Below are positions 19,283 to 29,948 of a DNA stretch of 64,000 nt, piece by piece (the stretch's first letter is position 1; each line of letters starts with the position of its first letter). A program made the translations under genes and the position numbers. Origin of the DNA: JALORV01 sp963724365. GTDB lineage: Bacteria > Pseudomonadota > Gammaproteobacteria > Burkholderiales > Burkholderiaceae_F. The stretch lies in NCBI GenBank assembly GCA_963724365.1, contig CAVRUR010000016.1, positions 62,001-126,000 of the forward strand, given 5' to 3'. A model generated the notes under the pieces. That model did not search any database, was not told the origin of the DNA, and saw only the letters and a list, made by a program, of their open reading frames with translations.

Positions 19283-22200
19283 GTGCGCCTTCGGCAGATC
19301 AAGCTCGCCGGCTTCAAGTCGTTCATCGATCCCACTCCGATCGATGTTCCCGGAAGTCTCGTCGGTGTCGTCGGCCCGAACGGCTGCGGCAAGTCCAACG
19401 TCATCGATGCGGTGCGCTGGGTGCTTGGCGAGAGCAAGGCCGCCGAGTTGCGCGGCGAGTCGATGCAGGACGTCATCTTCAACGGCTCGGTCAACCGCAA
19501 GCCGGCAGGACGCGCGAGCGTCGAGCTGGTGTTCGACAACACCGATGGCCGCATCGGCGGCGCATGGGGACAGTACGCGGAGATCTCGGTCAAGCGTGTG
19601 CTCACGCGCGACGGCACATCGGGCTACTACATCAACAATCAGACCGTGCGTCGCCGGGACGTGCACGACATGTTCCTCGGCACCGGGCTCGGCCCGCGCG
19701 CCTACGCGATCATCGGCCAGGGCATGATCTCGCGCATCGTCGAGGCACGGCCCGAGGAACTGCGCATCTTCCTGGAGGAAGCGGCCGGAATCAGCAAGTA
19801 CAAGGAACGCCGGCGCGAAACCGAGAACCGGCTGGCCGACACACGCGACAACCTGACACGCGTCGAAGACATCCTGCGCGAACTCGACAGCCAGATCGGG
19901 CGGCTCGAGCAGCAGGCTGAAGTCGCGGCGCGTTACCGCGACATGCTGACGGCACACGACGAGCAGCAGCAGTTGCTGTGGCTCATGCGCAAGCGCGAGG
20001 CGGACGTCGAGCGCGACAAGGTGGCGCGCGACATCGTGGCCCGCACGACGTCACTCGACGGCCATGTCGCCGAACTCCGAGCCGCGGAGCGATCACTCGA
20101 GGACGTGCGTGCCGGTCACTACGGCGCGAGCGACGCCGTGCACGAAGCTCAGGGCGCACTCCTGCAGGTGAATGCCGAGGTCGCGCGGCTCGAATCCGAG
20201 ATCCGCATGATCGTCGACGGCCGCAACCGCCTGATCTCGCAGGTCGAGACGCTGAAGTCGACGCGCGTGCGTCGGCTCGACGAGCACGGTGAGTTGCTCG
20301 CGCGTGCGAGCAGCCTGCTGCAAGCGATCGAAGACGCCACGGTGCGGCTGGCCGAGTCGCAGTCCGCCTGCGTCGCGCATGAAGCCAGCGTGCCGTCTCT
20401 GGAGGAGGCCTACCAGGCGGCGCGCGAGGCTATGACCGCAGCGCGAGCCCAGGCCGCGCTGTCCGAGCAGGCGATCGATGCCGCCAGTGTCGAGCAGCGC
20501 AACGTCGACCGCCAGCTGGAAGTGCTGCAGCAGCGGCGCGAGCGGCTTGCCGAGGAGAGTGTCTCCATCGGCTCTCCCGACGAAGCACGGCTGGCCGGCA
20601 TTCGCGCGGAGGTCGCGCAGTTCGAAAGTCAACTGGCCGGGCACAGCGCGGCGCAAACGACGGCCGACGCGCGGGTCATTGCGGGCACCGCAGAGCGGCA
20701 GCAGCAATTCGAAGCGCGCGCCAGCGCACAGGAAAACCTGACGCGTCTGGAGGCGCGCCTGGGTGCCTTGCGGCAGGTGCAGGCGAATGTCGAGGCCGAC
20801 ACCCGGCTGGATCCATGGCTGGCTGCGCAGGGGCTCGATCGACTGCCTCGTCTGTTTCGCAAGCTGACCGTTGAAAACGGCTGGGAAACGGCCTTCGAGG
20901 CGGTCCTGCGCGAACGCATCGAGGGCGTTGAAGTCGGGCGGCTCGATGCGGTAGGCGGGCTGGCTGGAAGCGCCCCGCCGGCGCGTGTGGCGTTCTATTC
21001 GACCACCGGTGCCATCAGTCGTGAAGGTGGACACATGCCCGGCTTCGGCCGCCTGTCCGACCGGGTGCAGGGTCATGATGCCGCGCTGTCGGCGGTGCTG
21101 GTCGACTGGCTGGCGAATGTGTTCGTAGCCCCCGACCTCGCGACGGCCATGTCCTCGCGCGAGCAGTTGCCAGTGGGCGGGCAGTTCGTCGTCAGGGACG
21201 GGCATCTCGTCTCGCGCTATGGCGTGCGCTTCTTCGCTGCAGACGACGACAAAGCCGGCCTGTTGGCGCGCCGTCTCGAAATCGAGAACCTTGACAAGGA
21301 TATTCGGGCGCAGCGGTTGATCGTCGAAGAACGGACCGCCACGCTGGCCCGCACCGAGGCCGCGTTGCGCGAAGCCCAGGAGCAGCTGGCGGCCAGCCGG
21401 CGAGAGGCGGACCGTGTGCGCGCGACGTTGCATACCGCGCAGCTAGAGGCGGTTCGACTCGGCGAACTGATCGACCGTGTCAAGCACCGCAGCGGCCAGA
21501 TCGAGACGGAAGTTGCCGAGATCGAAGCCCACGAGAACGAGCTGCGGGCGACACGCGACGACGTCGACGGCCGCTTCCAGCTGCTCGATGGAGAACTGGC
21601 GACGCGTCAGGAAGCGGTGGAAACCGCGCGACTGCAATACGAGCAGGCCGACCAGGTGCTGCGCGCGGCGCGCGACCAGCAACGTGCGCTGGAGACTGCG
21701 CGGCAGCAGGTCGAGTTCGCGCTGACGTCGAACCGGGAGCGCGAACGCGACGTGGCACATGCTGCGGAAGTGGCTGCGGCGGACTCCGAGCGTCTTGCCG
21801 CCGATGTGTCGGCGGCGAGCGAGGAACTCGCCCGTCTCGACGATGGCGCGGCGCGTGCCGGCCTCGACGGCTGGCTGGGCAAGCGCGCCGCGGCAGAAGA
21901 GGCGCTGCGGCAGGCACGCAGCCGGCTCGACGAACTGGCCCAGCAGCTGCGCGCAACCGATGAACTCCGTTTGACGCTCGAGCGGGAACTGGAGCCGCGC
22001 AGGCAGAAGATCACCGAATTGCAGCTCAAGGAACAGGCGGCGCGTCTGGCGACCGAGCAGTTCGCCACCCAGCTGATCGAAGCCAAGGCCGATGAAGGCG
22101 CGCTGGTGGACAAGCTGACGCCGCAACTCAAGGCCACTGGACTGCAGGCCGAGATCGCGCGGTTGGCGCAGGAGATCGAAGCACTGGGCGCGGTCAATCT

Positions 22201-22804
22201 CGCCGCGCTGGAAGAACTGACGACCTCGCGCGAGCGCAAGTCCTTCCTCGATGCTCAGTCGGCCGACCTCAAGGCCGCCATCACAACGCTTGAGGACGCG
22301 ATCCGCAAGATCGACCGCGAGTCCCGCGAAATGCTGCAGCAGACCTTCGACCAGGTGAATGCGCATTTCGGGCAGCTGTTCCCGAAGCTCTTCGGCGGAG
22401 GCGAGGCGCGGCTCATTATGACCGGCGAGGAGATTCTCGACGCCGGCGTGCAGGTGATGGCGCAACCGCCGGGCAAGCGCAACAGCTCCATTCACCTGCT
22501 GTCGGGTGGTGAGAAGGCCCTGACGGCCACAGCGCTGGTGTTCGCGCTGTTCAAGCTGAATCCGGCGCCGTTCTGCCTGCTGGACGAGGTCGACGCACCG
22601 CTCGATGACGCGAACACCGAGCGCTTCTGCCGGCTGGTCGAGTCGATGACCGTCAACACGCAGTTCCTGTTCATCACGCACAACAAGATTGCAATGGAGA
22701 TGGCGCAGCAGCTGATCGGCGTGACGATGCAGGAGCAGGGCGTGTCCCGCATCGTGGCTGTCGACATCGAGGGTGCCGTTCGCCTGACGGCAGAGGCGGC
22801 CTAG
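19283..22804 (+). CDS. smc: Chromosome segregation protein SMC
   Basis: Condensin ATPase of 1173 residues, intact. The N-terminal head has Walker A VGPNGCGKSNVIDAVRW at about 30-46. Coiled coils flank a hinge at roughly residues 505-640. The C-terminal head carries the signature HLLSGGEKALTATALVFALF near 1070-1090 and Walker B CLLDEVDAPLDD near 1098. SMC dimers compact and segregate chromosomes, normally with ScpA/ScpB (not in this window). The start is placed at GTG 19283 because conservation begins at VRLRQIKLAGFKSF; the frame is open 189 bases further up, but the added sequence is arginine-rich and not protein-like. Only 6 bp separate it from zipA, so the two are likely cotranscribed. Confidence 0.96.
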   Translation: MRLRQIKLAGFKSFIDPTPIDVPGSLVGVVGPNGCGKSNVIDAVRWVLGESKAAELRGESMQDVIFNGSVNRKPAGRASVELVFDNTDGRIGGAWGQYAEISVKRVLTRDGTSGYYINNQTVRRRDVHDMFLGTGLGPRAYAIIGQGMISRIVEARPEELRIFLEEAAGISKYKERRRETENRLADTRDNLTRVEDILRELDSQIGRLEQQAEVAARYRDMLTAHDEQQQLLWLMRKREADVERDKVARDIVARTTSLDGHVAELRAAERSLEDVRAGHYGASDAVHEAQGALLQVNAEVARLESEIRMIVDGRNRLISQVETLKSTRVRRLDEHGELLARASSLLQAIEDATVRLAESQSACVAHEASVPSLEEAYQAAREAMTAARAQAALSEQAIDAASVEQRNVDRQLEVLQQRRERLAEESVSIGSPDEARLAGIRAEVAQFESQLAGHSAAQTTADARVIAGTAERQQQFEARASAQENLTRLEARLGALRQVQANVEADTRLDPWLAAQGLDRLPRLFRKLTVENGWETAFEAVLRERIEGVEVGRLDAVGGLAGSAPPARVAFYSTTGAISREGGHMPGFGRLSDRVQGHDAALSAVLVDWLANVFVAPDLATAMSSREQLPVGGQFVVRDGHLVSRYGVRFFAADDDKAGLLARRLEIENLDKDIRAQRLIVEERTATLARTEAALREAQEQLAASRREADRVRATLHTAQLEAVRLGELIDRVKHRSGQIETEVAEIEAHENELRATRDDVDGRFQLLDGELATRQEAVETARLQYEQADQVLRAARDQQRALETARQQVEFALTSNRERERDVAHAAEVAAADSERLAADVSAASEELARLDDGAARAGLDGWLGKRAAAEEALRQARSRLDELAQQLRATDELRLTLERELEPRRQKITELQLKEQAARLATEQFATQLIEAKADEGALVDKLTPQLKATGLQAEIARLAQEIEALGAVNLAALEELTTSRERKSFLDAQSADLKAAITTLEDAIRKIDRESREMLQQTFDQVNAHFGQLFPKLFGGGEARLIMTGEEILDAGVQVMAQPPGKRNSSIHLLSGGEKALTATALVFALFKLNPAPFCLLDEVDAPLDDANTERFCRLVESMTVNTQFLFITHNKIAMEMAQQLIGVTMQEQGVSRIVAVDIEGAVRLTAEAA

Positions 22805-22810
22805 ACCACG

Positions 22811-23956
22811 ATGACCAACCTGCACTGGGCGCTGCTCGCTATCGCCGGCGTCCTGCTGCTGGCGATCTGGATTTACAGCAAGTGGCAGGAACGGCGCGCG
22901 CTGGCGCGGCTGGATGCAGCCATGCGGCAGGGTGTCGGCGATCCGCTGCTCGGCACACGTCCGGTGCCGCAATCGGGGGCTTCGTCCCGGCGCATCGAAC
23001 CTCGCCTCGACGTCGACGGCGGCGTCAGCAGCGACGTGACCACGAGTCTGCAGAGTTCACCTCCGGGGGCTGACCAGACTGCCGACGTGGCGGCTGATCT
23101 GAGCGCTAGCGAAAGCGCTGAGGGCGCAGGCGAACGCAGCGAGCCGTCGGCGTATGCGCTTCCCGATGGCTGGATCGAGGATCCGCTGCTGGACTTCGTG
23201 ATCGAGCTGAGGTGCACCCACGCGATCGACGGTGTAGCCGCGCTGGAAGCGAAGGGTCAACTCGAGCGATTGCAGTTGCCGTTGCCGACGCATCTGGCGG
23301 TCTGGGATGCGAAGTCGCAGCAGTGGACCGGGCCTGATCGGTTCGGCTTCTACTCGGAGCTCCTGATCGCGGTACAGATGGCTCATCGCAACGGCGTGCT
23401 CGGCGAGATCGATGCGGCGCGCTTCGTGGCCGCGACCCAGCAGATTGCGCTCGGCATCGACGCGGACTTCGACGCGCCGGACGTACCACGTCTGGTGGCG
23501 CAGGCCGCGGAGCTCGATCGCGTGTGCGCGCGCTTCGACGTGCAAGTGACGCTGACCCTGGAGACCGGCGAGACGCCCTGGTCCGCTGACGTGATCCAGG
23601 CCGCAGCAGGCCCGGTGGGCTTCACCGCGGTTGGTTCCGGACGCTGGGAAATGCGCGAGGCGACCGGAGAACTCGCACTGATCATGACCACGGGGGCGCT
23701 GCCTGCGAATCGGCTGGCCGTCTTCATCGACGTTCCGCTCGTTCGTCCCGAAGGTGCTCCGCTGGCCCGGCAATTCGCGGTTTCCGACCAGCTTGCCACG
23801 CGCCTGAATGCGCGCGTCGTCGATGACAACGGCAAGCCGGTCCAGCGCGAGGCGCATTTCGCCATCGCCGCACAACTGGCCGGGCTGTACGAGCAGATGC
23901 AGGCGGCTGGCATCGCGGCGGGCTCCGAGCGTGCCCGCCGGCTCTACGCAGTCTAG
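22811..23956 (+). CDS. zipA: Cell division protein ZipA
   Basis: Inner-membrane anchor of FtsZ, 381 residues. A single N-terminal membrane helix (WALLAIAGVLLLAIWIY, about 6-22) is followed by a basic stretch (KWQERRALARL) and a low-complexity, Ser/Ala/Pro-rich linker to about residue 115. The C-terminal FtsZ-binding domain lies in the last 140 residues (FTAVGSGRWEMREA through VFIDVPLVRP). A conserved pre-domain region, LDFVIELRCTHAIDGV, is typical of betaproteobacterial ZipA. The gene lies in the usual smc-zipA-ligA order. ATG 22811 is just after the smc stop; the upstream bases CTAGACCACG give only a weak ribosome site. Confidence 0.93.
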   Translation: MTNLHWALLAIAGVLLLAIWIYSKWQERRALARLDAAMRQGVGDPLLGTRPVPQSGASSRRIEPRLDVDGGVSSDVTTSLQSSPPGADQTADVAADLSASESAEGAGERSEPSAYALPDGWIEDPLLDFVIELRCTHAIDGVAALEAKGQLERLQLPLPTHLAVWDAKSQQWTGPDRFGFYSELLIAVQMAHRNGVLGEIDAARFVAATQQIALGIDADFDAPDVPRLVAQAAELDRVCARFDVQVTLTLETGETPWSADVIQAAAGPVGFTAVGSGRWEMREATGELALIMTTGALPANRLAVFIDVPLVRPEGAPLARQFAVSDQLATRLNARVVDDNGKPVQREAHFAIAAQLAGLYEQMQAAGIAAGSERARRLYAV

Positions 23957-24049
23957 GAAGAAGCGCAGATGAGGAGCCTCGCTCACCAGGTTCGCTCCGC
24001 CTCCACCGAGCAACCGGCGCCCTGCAGACGAGCGATCGGGCACTGATCG

Positions 24050-26086
24050 ATGCCGTCGGCACGGCTTGAATCCGCGAACCAACGCGCACGCCGACTGCGC
24101 GACGTGATCGCCCGCGCGGATCATGACTACTATGTTCTCGATGCCCCGAGCATTCCGGACGCGGAGTACGACCGGCTGTTCCGGGAACTGCAGGAACTTG
24201 AAGCCGCGCACCCTGAACTCGTAGCGCCCGACTCGCCGACGCAGCGGGTCAGCGGCGCGGCGCGATCCGACCTTCCGAAGGTGCGTCATGCCGTCCCGAT
24301 GCTGTCGATCCGCACCGAAACGGATGCCGGACCCAACGGCGCTCGTGCATTCGATGCCCGGGTGCGTCGTGAGCTGGGTCTGGCCGCGGGCGATCCGCCG
24401 ATCGAGTACTGCGCCGAGCTGAAGTTCGACGGACTTGCCGTCAACCTGCGTTATGAAAACGGAGTGCTGGTGCGGGCAGCCACGCGCGGTGACGGCGAGG
24501 AAGGTGAGGATGTCACCCCCAACGCGCGCACGATTCGGGCAATCCCCTTGCGCCTGACCGATGTCGACGCGCCGGTCCTCGAAGTGCGTGGCGAGATCTT
24601 CCTGCGCCGGCGCGATTTCGAGCAGATCAACGAGCGGCAGCGCGAGGCGGGCGACAAGGTGTTCGTGAATCCCCGCAATGCCGCCGCCGGCTTCCTGCGC
24701 CAGCTGGATGCCGGGGTGACGGCCAGTCGGCCGCTATCGTTCTATGCCTATGGGGTTGGCGAAGTGACCGGTTGGACGCTACCGCCCGCCCACAGCGCCA
24801 TGCTGGACGCGCTGGCGAACATGGGCGTGCCGGTCGCTGCGGAACGACGCGTGGCCAATGGTGCTGACGATCTGGTGGCGTTTCACGCCGACATCGCGGA
24901 GCGCCGCGATCGACTGCCGTTCGACATCGATGGCGTTGTCTATAAGGTCAATCCGCTCGAACTGCAGCGTCGGCTGGGATTCGTCTCGCGTGAGCCGCGC
25001 TGGGCCGTGGCGCACAAGTACCCGGCGCAGGAGGAACTGACGCAGGTGACCGGCATCGACGTGCAGGTCGGGCGGACCGGGAAGATCACCCCGGTGGCAC
25101 GCCTGGCGCCGGTCTTCGTCGGCGGGGTCACGGTCAGCAACGCGACGCTGCACAACGAGGACTACATCCGCAGTCTCGGGCTGCTGATCGGCGATACGGT
25201 GATCGTGCGCCGTGCCGGCGACGTGATTCCGCAGGTCGTTTCCGTGCTGACCGACCGCCGCCCGAAGAACGCCCGCACTTTTGCGATGCCACTAGCCTGC
25301 CCGGTGTGCGGATCAAATGTCGCTCGGGAGGAAGGAGAGAAGGACCTTCGATGTACCGGGGGTCTGTTCTGTCCGGCGCAACGCAAGCAGGCCTTGCTGC
25401 ACTTTGCCGGCCGGCGCGCACTCGACATCGAGGGCCTTGGCGACAGGCTGGTTGAACAACTCGTCGACGCCGGGCTGGTGCAAACGCCAGCAGACCTCTT
25501 CAAGCTCGGCCTTGGGGCGCTGGCGGGGCTCGAGCGCATGGCAGACAAATCGGCCTCCAATGTGCTGGCCGCACTGGAACGTGCGCGCTCGACCACGCTC
25601 GAGCGGTTCATCTATGCGCTCGGCATCCGCCATGTCGGCGAGTCGACGGCACGCGACCTGGCGCGCCACTTCGGGTCGCTCGATACCGTGATGGATGCTT
25701 CGCAGGAAGAGCTGCTGCAGGTCACGGATGTGGGGCCGGTAGTTGCCGCTTCGATCGCACGATTCTTCGCCGAGCCGCACAATCGCGAGGTGGTTGAGCA
25801 GTTGCGCGCAGCGGGCGTGCACTGGCCGGAAGTCGCGCCGCATCGCGCCCCCGCCGGTGCGGTCGCGGGCCTGACGTTCGTTTTGACCGGTACGCTAGTG
25901 CACTGGACGCGCGACGAGGCCAAGGACCGCATCGAGGCTGCCGGCGGCAAGGTCGCCGGCTCCGTGTCGAAGAAGACCGACTTCGTCGTCGCGGGCGAGG
26001 AGGCCGGCAGCAAACTCGACAAGGCACTGCAACTCGGCGTGCCGGTCATCGACGAGGCCCGCTTGAAAACCATGCTGGAAGGCTGA
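24050..26086 (+). CDS. ligA: NAD-dependent DNA ligase LigA
   Basis: Joins nicks in replication and repair using NAD; 678 residues, intact. Domain Ia has YYVLDAPSIPDAEYDRLF. The adenylated lysine is K125 in AELKFDGLAV. NTase motifs TRGDGEEGEDVT, VRGEIFL and NPRNAAAGFLRQLD follow. The OB fold reads VQVGRTGKITPVA. The zinc finger is at about 417-440 (CPVCGSN, with CTGGLFCPAQ), then helix-hairpin-helix repeats. A C-terminal BRCT domain starts near 600 (LTFVLTGTLVHWTRDEAK). ATG 24050 gives the expected N-terminus. It follows zipA by 93 bp and overlaps the next start (TGATG). Confidence 0.97.
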   Translation: MPSARLESANQRARRLRDVIARADHDYYVLDAPSIPDAEYDRLFRELQELEAAHPELVAPDSPTQRVSGAARSDLPKVRHAVPMLSIRTETDAGPNGARAFDARVRRELGLAAGDPPIEYCAELKFDGLAVNLRYENGVLVRAATRGDGEEGEDVTPNARTIRAIPLRLTDVDAPVLEVRGEIFLRRRDFEQINERQREAGDKVFVNPRNAAAGFLRQLDAGVTASRPLSFYAYGVGEVTGWTLPPAHSAMLDALANMGVPVAAERRVANGADDLVAFHADIAERRDRLPFDIDGVVYKVNPLELQRRLGFVSREPRWAVAHKYPAQEELTQVTGIDVQVGRTGKITPVARLAPVFVGGVTVSNATLHNEDYIRSLGLLIGDTVIVRRAGDVIPQVVSVLTDRRPKNARTFAMPLACPVCGSNVAREEGEKDLRCTGGLFCPAQRKQALLHFAGRRALDIEGLGDRLVEQLVDAGLVQTPADLFKLGLGALAGLERMADKSASNVLAALERARSTTLERFIYALGIRHVGESTARDLARHFGSLDTVMDASQEELLQVTDVGPVVAASIARFFAEPHNREVVEQLRAAGVHWPEVAPHRAPAGAVAGLTFVLTGTLVHWTRDEAKDRIEAAGGKVAGSVSKKTDFVVAGEEAGSKLDKALQLGVPVIDEARLKTMLEG

Positions 26087-26829
26087 TGTACGCGATCATC
26101 GGTGGTAGTGGACTGGCGAAGCTCTCGGCGCTGGAGGACCTGCGGCGGAAAGTGATGCGCACTCCGTACGGCGAGCCCTCGGGTGCGCTTACCTTCGGGC
26201 GTTTCGCCGGTGCCGAGGTGGTCTTCCTGGCTCGCCACGGTTACGGCCACACGCTAGCTCCGCACGAGATCAACTACCGCGCCAACCTGTGGGCGCTGCG
26301 CGAACTGAAGGTCGAAGGCGTGATCTCGGTGGCGACCGTCGGCGGCATCCGCGCCGATCTCGGACCCGGCGCCCTGGTGGTGCCCGACCAGATCATCGAC
26401 TACACGCACAGCCGCAAGGGCACTTTCTTCGAGGGCTCGGAAATGCCGGTGATGCACGTCGATTTCACGCAGCCGTATACGCCGGCGTTGCGGGCACGAC
26501 TGCTGACGGCTGCCGCGACGTGCGGCGAATCGGTGGCCGACGGCGGCGTCTACGCCTGTACGCAGGGGCCGCGACTGGAAACCGCGGCGGAAATCGAACG
26601 CATCGCGCGCGATGGCGGCGACATGGTGGGCATGACCGGGATGCCGGAGGCTGCGCTCGCGCGCGAGGCGGAACTCGCCTATGCCACGCTCGCCGTCGTC
26701 GTGAACCATGCGGCCGGCCGTGGCGACAGCAAGCTCGCCGTCAAGCTCGACGAACTGGAAGCGGTCATGCGCGCCACGATGACCCGCGCGGTCCGGATCA
26801 TGGCGGCGTTTTTCGCGGGGTCGCAATGA
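26086..26829 (+). CDS. S-methyl-5'-thioinosine phosphorylase-like purine phosphorylase
   Basis: Member of the MTAP/PNP phosphorylase family, 247 residues, intact. The phosphate and base sites appear in IGGSGLAKL, LARHGYGHTLAPHEINYRAN and SVATVGGIRADLGPGALVVP. The substrate-specificity block reads TQGPRLETAAEIERIARDGG with GMTGMPEAALAREAELAYA. The Pro-Glu after TGM and the short length match the Pseudomonas enzyme that cleaves methylthioinosine in polyamine-byproduct salvage, where methylthioadenosine is deaminated first. Ordinary MTA phosphorylase remains possible. The start overlaps the ligA stop (TGATG) and the end overlaps def (ATGA), so the three are probably translationally coupled. Confidence 0.8.
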   Translation: MYAIIGGSGLAKLSALEDLRRKVMRTPYGEPSGALTFGRFAGAEVVFLARHGYGHTLAPHEINYRANLWALRELKVEGVISVATVGGIRADLGPGALVVPDQIIDYTHSRKGTFFEGSEMPVMHVDFTQPYTPALRARLLTAAATCGESVADGGVYACTQGPRLETAAEIERIARDGGDMVGMTGMPEAALAREAELAYATLAVVVNHAAGRGDSKLAVKLDELEAVMRATMTRAVRIMAAFFAGSQ

Positions 26830-27371
26830 TTCGCGAGATCCTTCGCATGGGGGACCCGCGCCTGCTTCGTGTGTCCGAGCCAGTGCGGGACTTCGGTACG
26901 CCCGAGCTACGTATGTTGGTGGCAGACATGTTCGACACGATGCATGCAGCGAACGGCGCCGGACTGGCTGCACCGCAGATCGGCGTGCTGCAGCGAGTGG
27001 TCATCTTCGGCTATGCCGATCCGGCGATGCGCAATCCGCGCTACCCGGACGCGGATCCGGTGCCCCAGACGATCCTGCTTAATCCGGTCCTCGAGCCGTT
27101 GTCGGACTCCACCGAGGAGGGATGGGAAGGGTGCCTGTCCGTGCCGGGACTGCGCGGCGTCGTCGACCGGTATGTGCGCCTGCGCTATCGCGGGGTTGAC
27201 CTGGAAGGCCGCCCGATAGAGCGAGTGGCCGAGGGTTTCCATGCGCGGGTAGTGCAGCACGAGTGCGACCACCTCGACGGCATCCTGTATCCGACGCGCA
27301 TGCGCGACGTCACACGCTTCGGCTACACCGACGTCCTGTTCCCGGAAATGGCCGAACAGCCGGACGAGTGA
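26826..27371 (+). CDS. def: Peptide deformylase
   Basis: Removes the formyl group from nascent N-termini; 181 residues, intact. Motif I GAGLAAPQIG at 44-53, motif II EGCLSVPG at 101-108 with the metal cysteine, and motif III QHECDHLDG at 144-152 with both metal histidines and the catalytic glutamate are complete. The lysine- and glycine-rich insert of some type II enzymes is absent. ATG 26826 overlaps the preceding stop. The gene converges on glnD with only 17 bp between them and no obvious terminator. In many bacteria def sits with fmt; here it is in the ligA group. Confidence 0.96.
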   Translation: MIREILRMGDPRLLRVSEPVRDFGTPELRMLVADMFDTMHAANGAGLAAPQIGVLQRVVIFGYADPAMRNPRYPDADPVPQTILLNPVLEPLSDSTEEGWEGCLSVPGLRGVVDRYVRLRYRGVDLEGRPIERVAEGFHARVVQHECDHLDGILYPTRMRDVTRFGYTDVLFPEMAEQPDE

Positions 27372-27388
27372 CGCGGCCTGCCCGTGGC

Positions 27389-29944
27389 CTAGGGGGCCAA
27401 CGCTTCCAGCAGGTCCTTCTCGATCTCGAGCTGGCTGCGCGCCTGGTCGAGTTCCGCGCCTGAGACGAGAAACACGTCCTCGGCTCGTTCGCCCAGTGTC
27501 AGCACCTTTGCCGTGTGCACGTTCAGGTGGTGCTGAGTCAGCACGCGGGCAATCGAGTAGAGCAGCCCCAGGCGGTCGGTCGCCGTGACCGACAGCAGAT
27601 AGCGCGACCCGCGCTCGTCGGGCTGCAGTCGTACTTCGGGAGTCACCGGGAAGTGGCGCGACTGTCGTGACATGCGGCCTTTGACCGGCGTCGGCAGCTT
27701 GTGCTGCCTGGCAATCCATTCGCCCAGTTCGTGCTCGACCTGCGCCAGCAGCTCACGGTAGTGGGGCGCGCGGCCGTTGTCGGTGACGAGAAACGTGTCC
27801 AGCGCATAGCCGTGGCGTGTCGTGTGGATGCGCGCGTCGAGGATGCTGAGGTTGCGGCTTTCGAAGTAGCCGCAGACGCGGGCAAACAGATCCTTTTGGT
27901 CCTTCACGTAGATCAGCACCTCGGCGCCCTCGCCGATGCGCGCCAGGCGTGCTCGAACCACGGGCGGATCGGTGTGCACGCGGGAATAGAGCGACCGCGT
28001 ATGCCAGGCGATGTCCTGTGCGCTGTGACGCAGGAAATAGACGACGTCGAGCTGCTCCCAGAGAGCGTCACGCGCGCTGTCCGACAGGCCGTACAGCCGC
28101 AGGATGCGCAAGGCCTCTTCCTTGCGGCCATCGAGCACGGCGGTCGGCGACACGCTGCCGCCTCCGAGCAGCCGCCGGGTCGACTGGAACAGGTCCTCGA
28201 GCAGCTTGCCCTTCCAGGCGTTCCAGACCTTCGGGCTGGTGCCGCGGATGTCCGCCACGGTGAGCAGGTAGAGCGCGATCAGCCGGCGCTCGGTCTGCAC
28301 ATGGCTGGCGAAGCGACCGATCACCTCCTCGTCGGCGAGGTCCTGCTTCTGCGCCACCTGCGACATCGACAGATGGTGTTCGACCAGGAACACAACCAGC
28401 GCCGTGTCGTCTGCCGACAGACCGTGCTCTCGGCAGAAGCGCCGCGCGTCGCGCGCTCCCAGGTCACTGTGATCGCCGCCGCGCCCCTTGGCAATGTCAT
28501 GAAAGAGCGCCGCGATGTACAGCAGCCAGGGCTTGTCAAAGTCTGCGATCAGCTGGCTGCACAGCGGGTACTCGTGCGCATGCTCGGCGAGTGCAAAGCG
28601 GCGCAGGTTGCGCAGCACCTGCAGGATGTGCTGGTCGACCGTGTAGACGTGGAAGAGGTCGTGCTGCATCTGCCCGACGATGCGCCGGAACACCGGCAGA
28701 TACCGACCGAGCACTGACAGCTGGTTCATGCGGCGCAGTTCGTGCAGCACTCCCTTCGGCTGCTGCAGGATCGCGAGAAAGGTTGCGCGGTTCGCCGGGT
28801 CGCGCCGGTAGCGCGCGTCGATGCGTACGCGGGCATGCCAGAGCGCGCGCATCAGCGGGGCCGACATGCCGCGCAACTCCTGGTGCTGCGCCATCAGCAG
28901 GAAGGCACGCAGGATGCCGTTGGGGTCGGCGTCAAGGGCATTGGGCGACCGCAGGTCGAGCAGTTCACTGCGCGTCACGAAGGTCTCGTCGAGCGGCTGC
29001 GCCGGCTCGTCGGCGCGGTGGAACAGGCGCAGCTCGATGTTCTGCAGCACGATCGTGTTCATCTGGGTGACCGCCTTGGCGGCCCAGTAATAGCGCTGCA
29101 TCAGCACTTCGCTCGCACGACGCGCGGCGGTCGCCTGGAAGCCGGCGCGTTGTGCGACGGCTTGCTGCACGTCGAAGACGAGACGATCCTCGCGGCGGCC
29201 GGTGACCAGGTGCAGCCAGGCACGGACCTGTTTCAGCCGGCGCTCGCTCAGGCGGATCAGGCCCGCCTCTTCCGGCGTGATCAGTCCGCGCCGGGCTAGC
29301 TCGGTCCAGGTGCGTTCCGAAGCCGCCGGCGCGGGCGATCCACAGAAGCACGTGCAGGTCGCGCAGGCCGCCCGGGCTTTCCTTGACGTTGGGCTCGAGG
29401 CTGTACGGGGATTCGTTGAACTTGATGTAGCGCTGGCGCTGTTCCAGCACCTTGGCGCGAAAGTAGGACGCCGGATCGAGCACGTCGAGCACCGCGCGGC
29501 GGAATCGGTCGAACAGCCGGCGCGGACCGGCGATCAGGCGGGCTTCGAGCAGTGAGGTCAGCACCGTGACATCGCCGCGTGCTTCGGCCTGGCACTCATC
29601 GACGGTCCGTACACTGTGGCCGAGGGCCAGGCCAAGATCCCAGAGCAGGCCGATCAGGTTCTCGATCGTGGCGCGTTCCGCCTCGCTGGGCGCGGCTCAA
29701 GCAGGATCAGCACGTCGACGTCGGAATGCGGGAACAGTTCGCCGCGTCCGTAGCCGCCGACCGCCACCAGCGCAACGTGGCGTTCCAGCCCGGTCGTGCG
29801 TGCAAGTTCGCGCAGAAGGGCATCGGTCGAACGCGACAAGCCCTTGAGCAGCGCCTCGACCGGCCCGCCGCCTTCAAAGCGTGCGATCAGTGCATCGCGT
29901 TCCAGTCGCAGGCGATCCCGCAGCTGGAAGCTGACATCGTTCAT
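27389..29944 (-). CDS. glnD: Bifunctional PII uridylyltransferase/uridylyl-removing enzyme GlnD (frameshifted)
   Basis: Nitrogen sensor that uridylylates and de-uridylylates PII proteins; about 851 residues. The N-terminal nucleotidyltransferase site is VGGYGRGELFPHSDVDVLIL. The GlnD-specific NVKESPGGLRDLHVLLWIAR block follows. The HD domain has FHDIAKGRGGDHS. Two ACT domains close the protein: one begins with EVLIYVKDQKDLFARVCGYF and the other with YLLSVTATDRLGLLYSIARV. Frame changes near 29693 and 29315 are compensating. Everything downstream of about 29290 is one intact frame. ATG 29944 overlaps the 3' side of map by a few bases' spacing only (map ends at 29949), which suggests a map-glnD operon. 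Confidence 0.95.
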
Positions 29945-29948
29945 GCCG

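Noticed and set aside
20093..21433. Long open frames antisense to smc (also 21443-22972)
   Set aside because: They mirror the GC-rich third positions of smc, are Arg/Leu/Gln/Val-rich without domain motifs, and lack ribosome sites.
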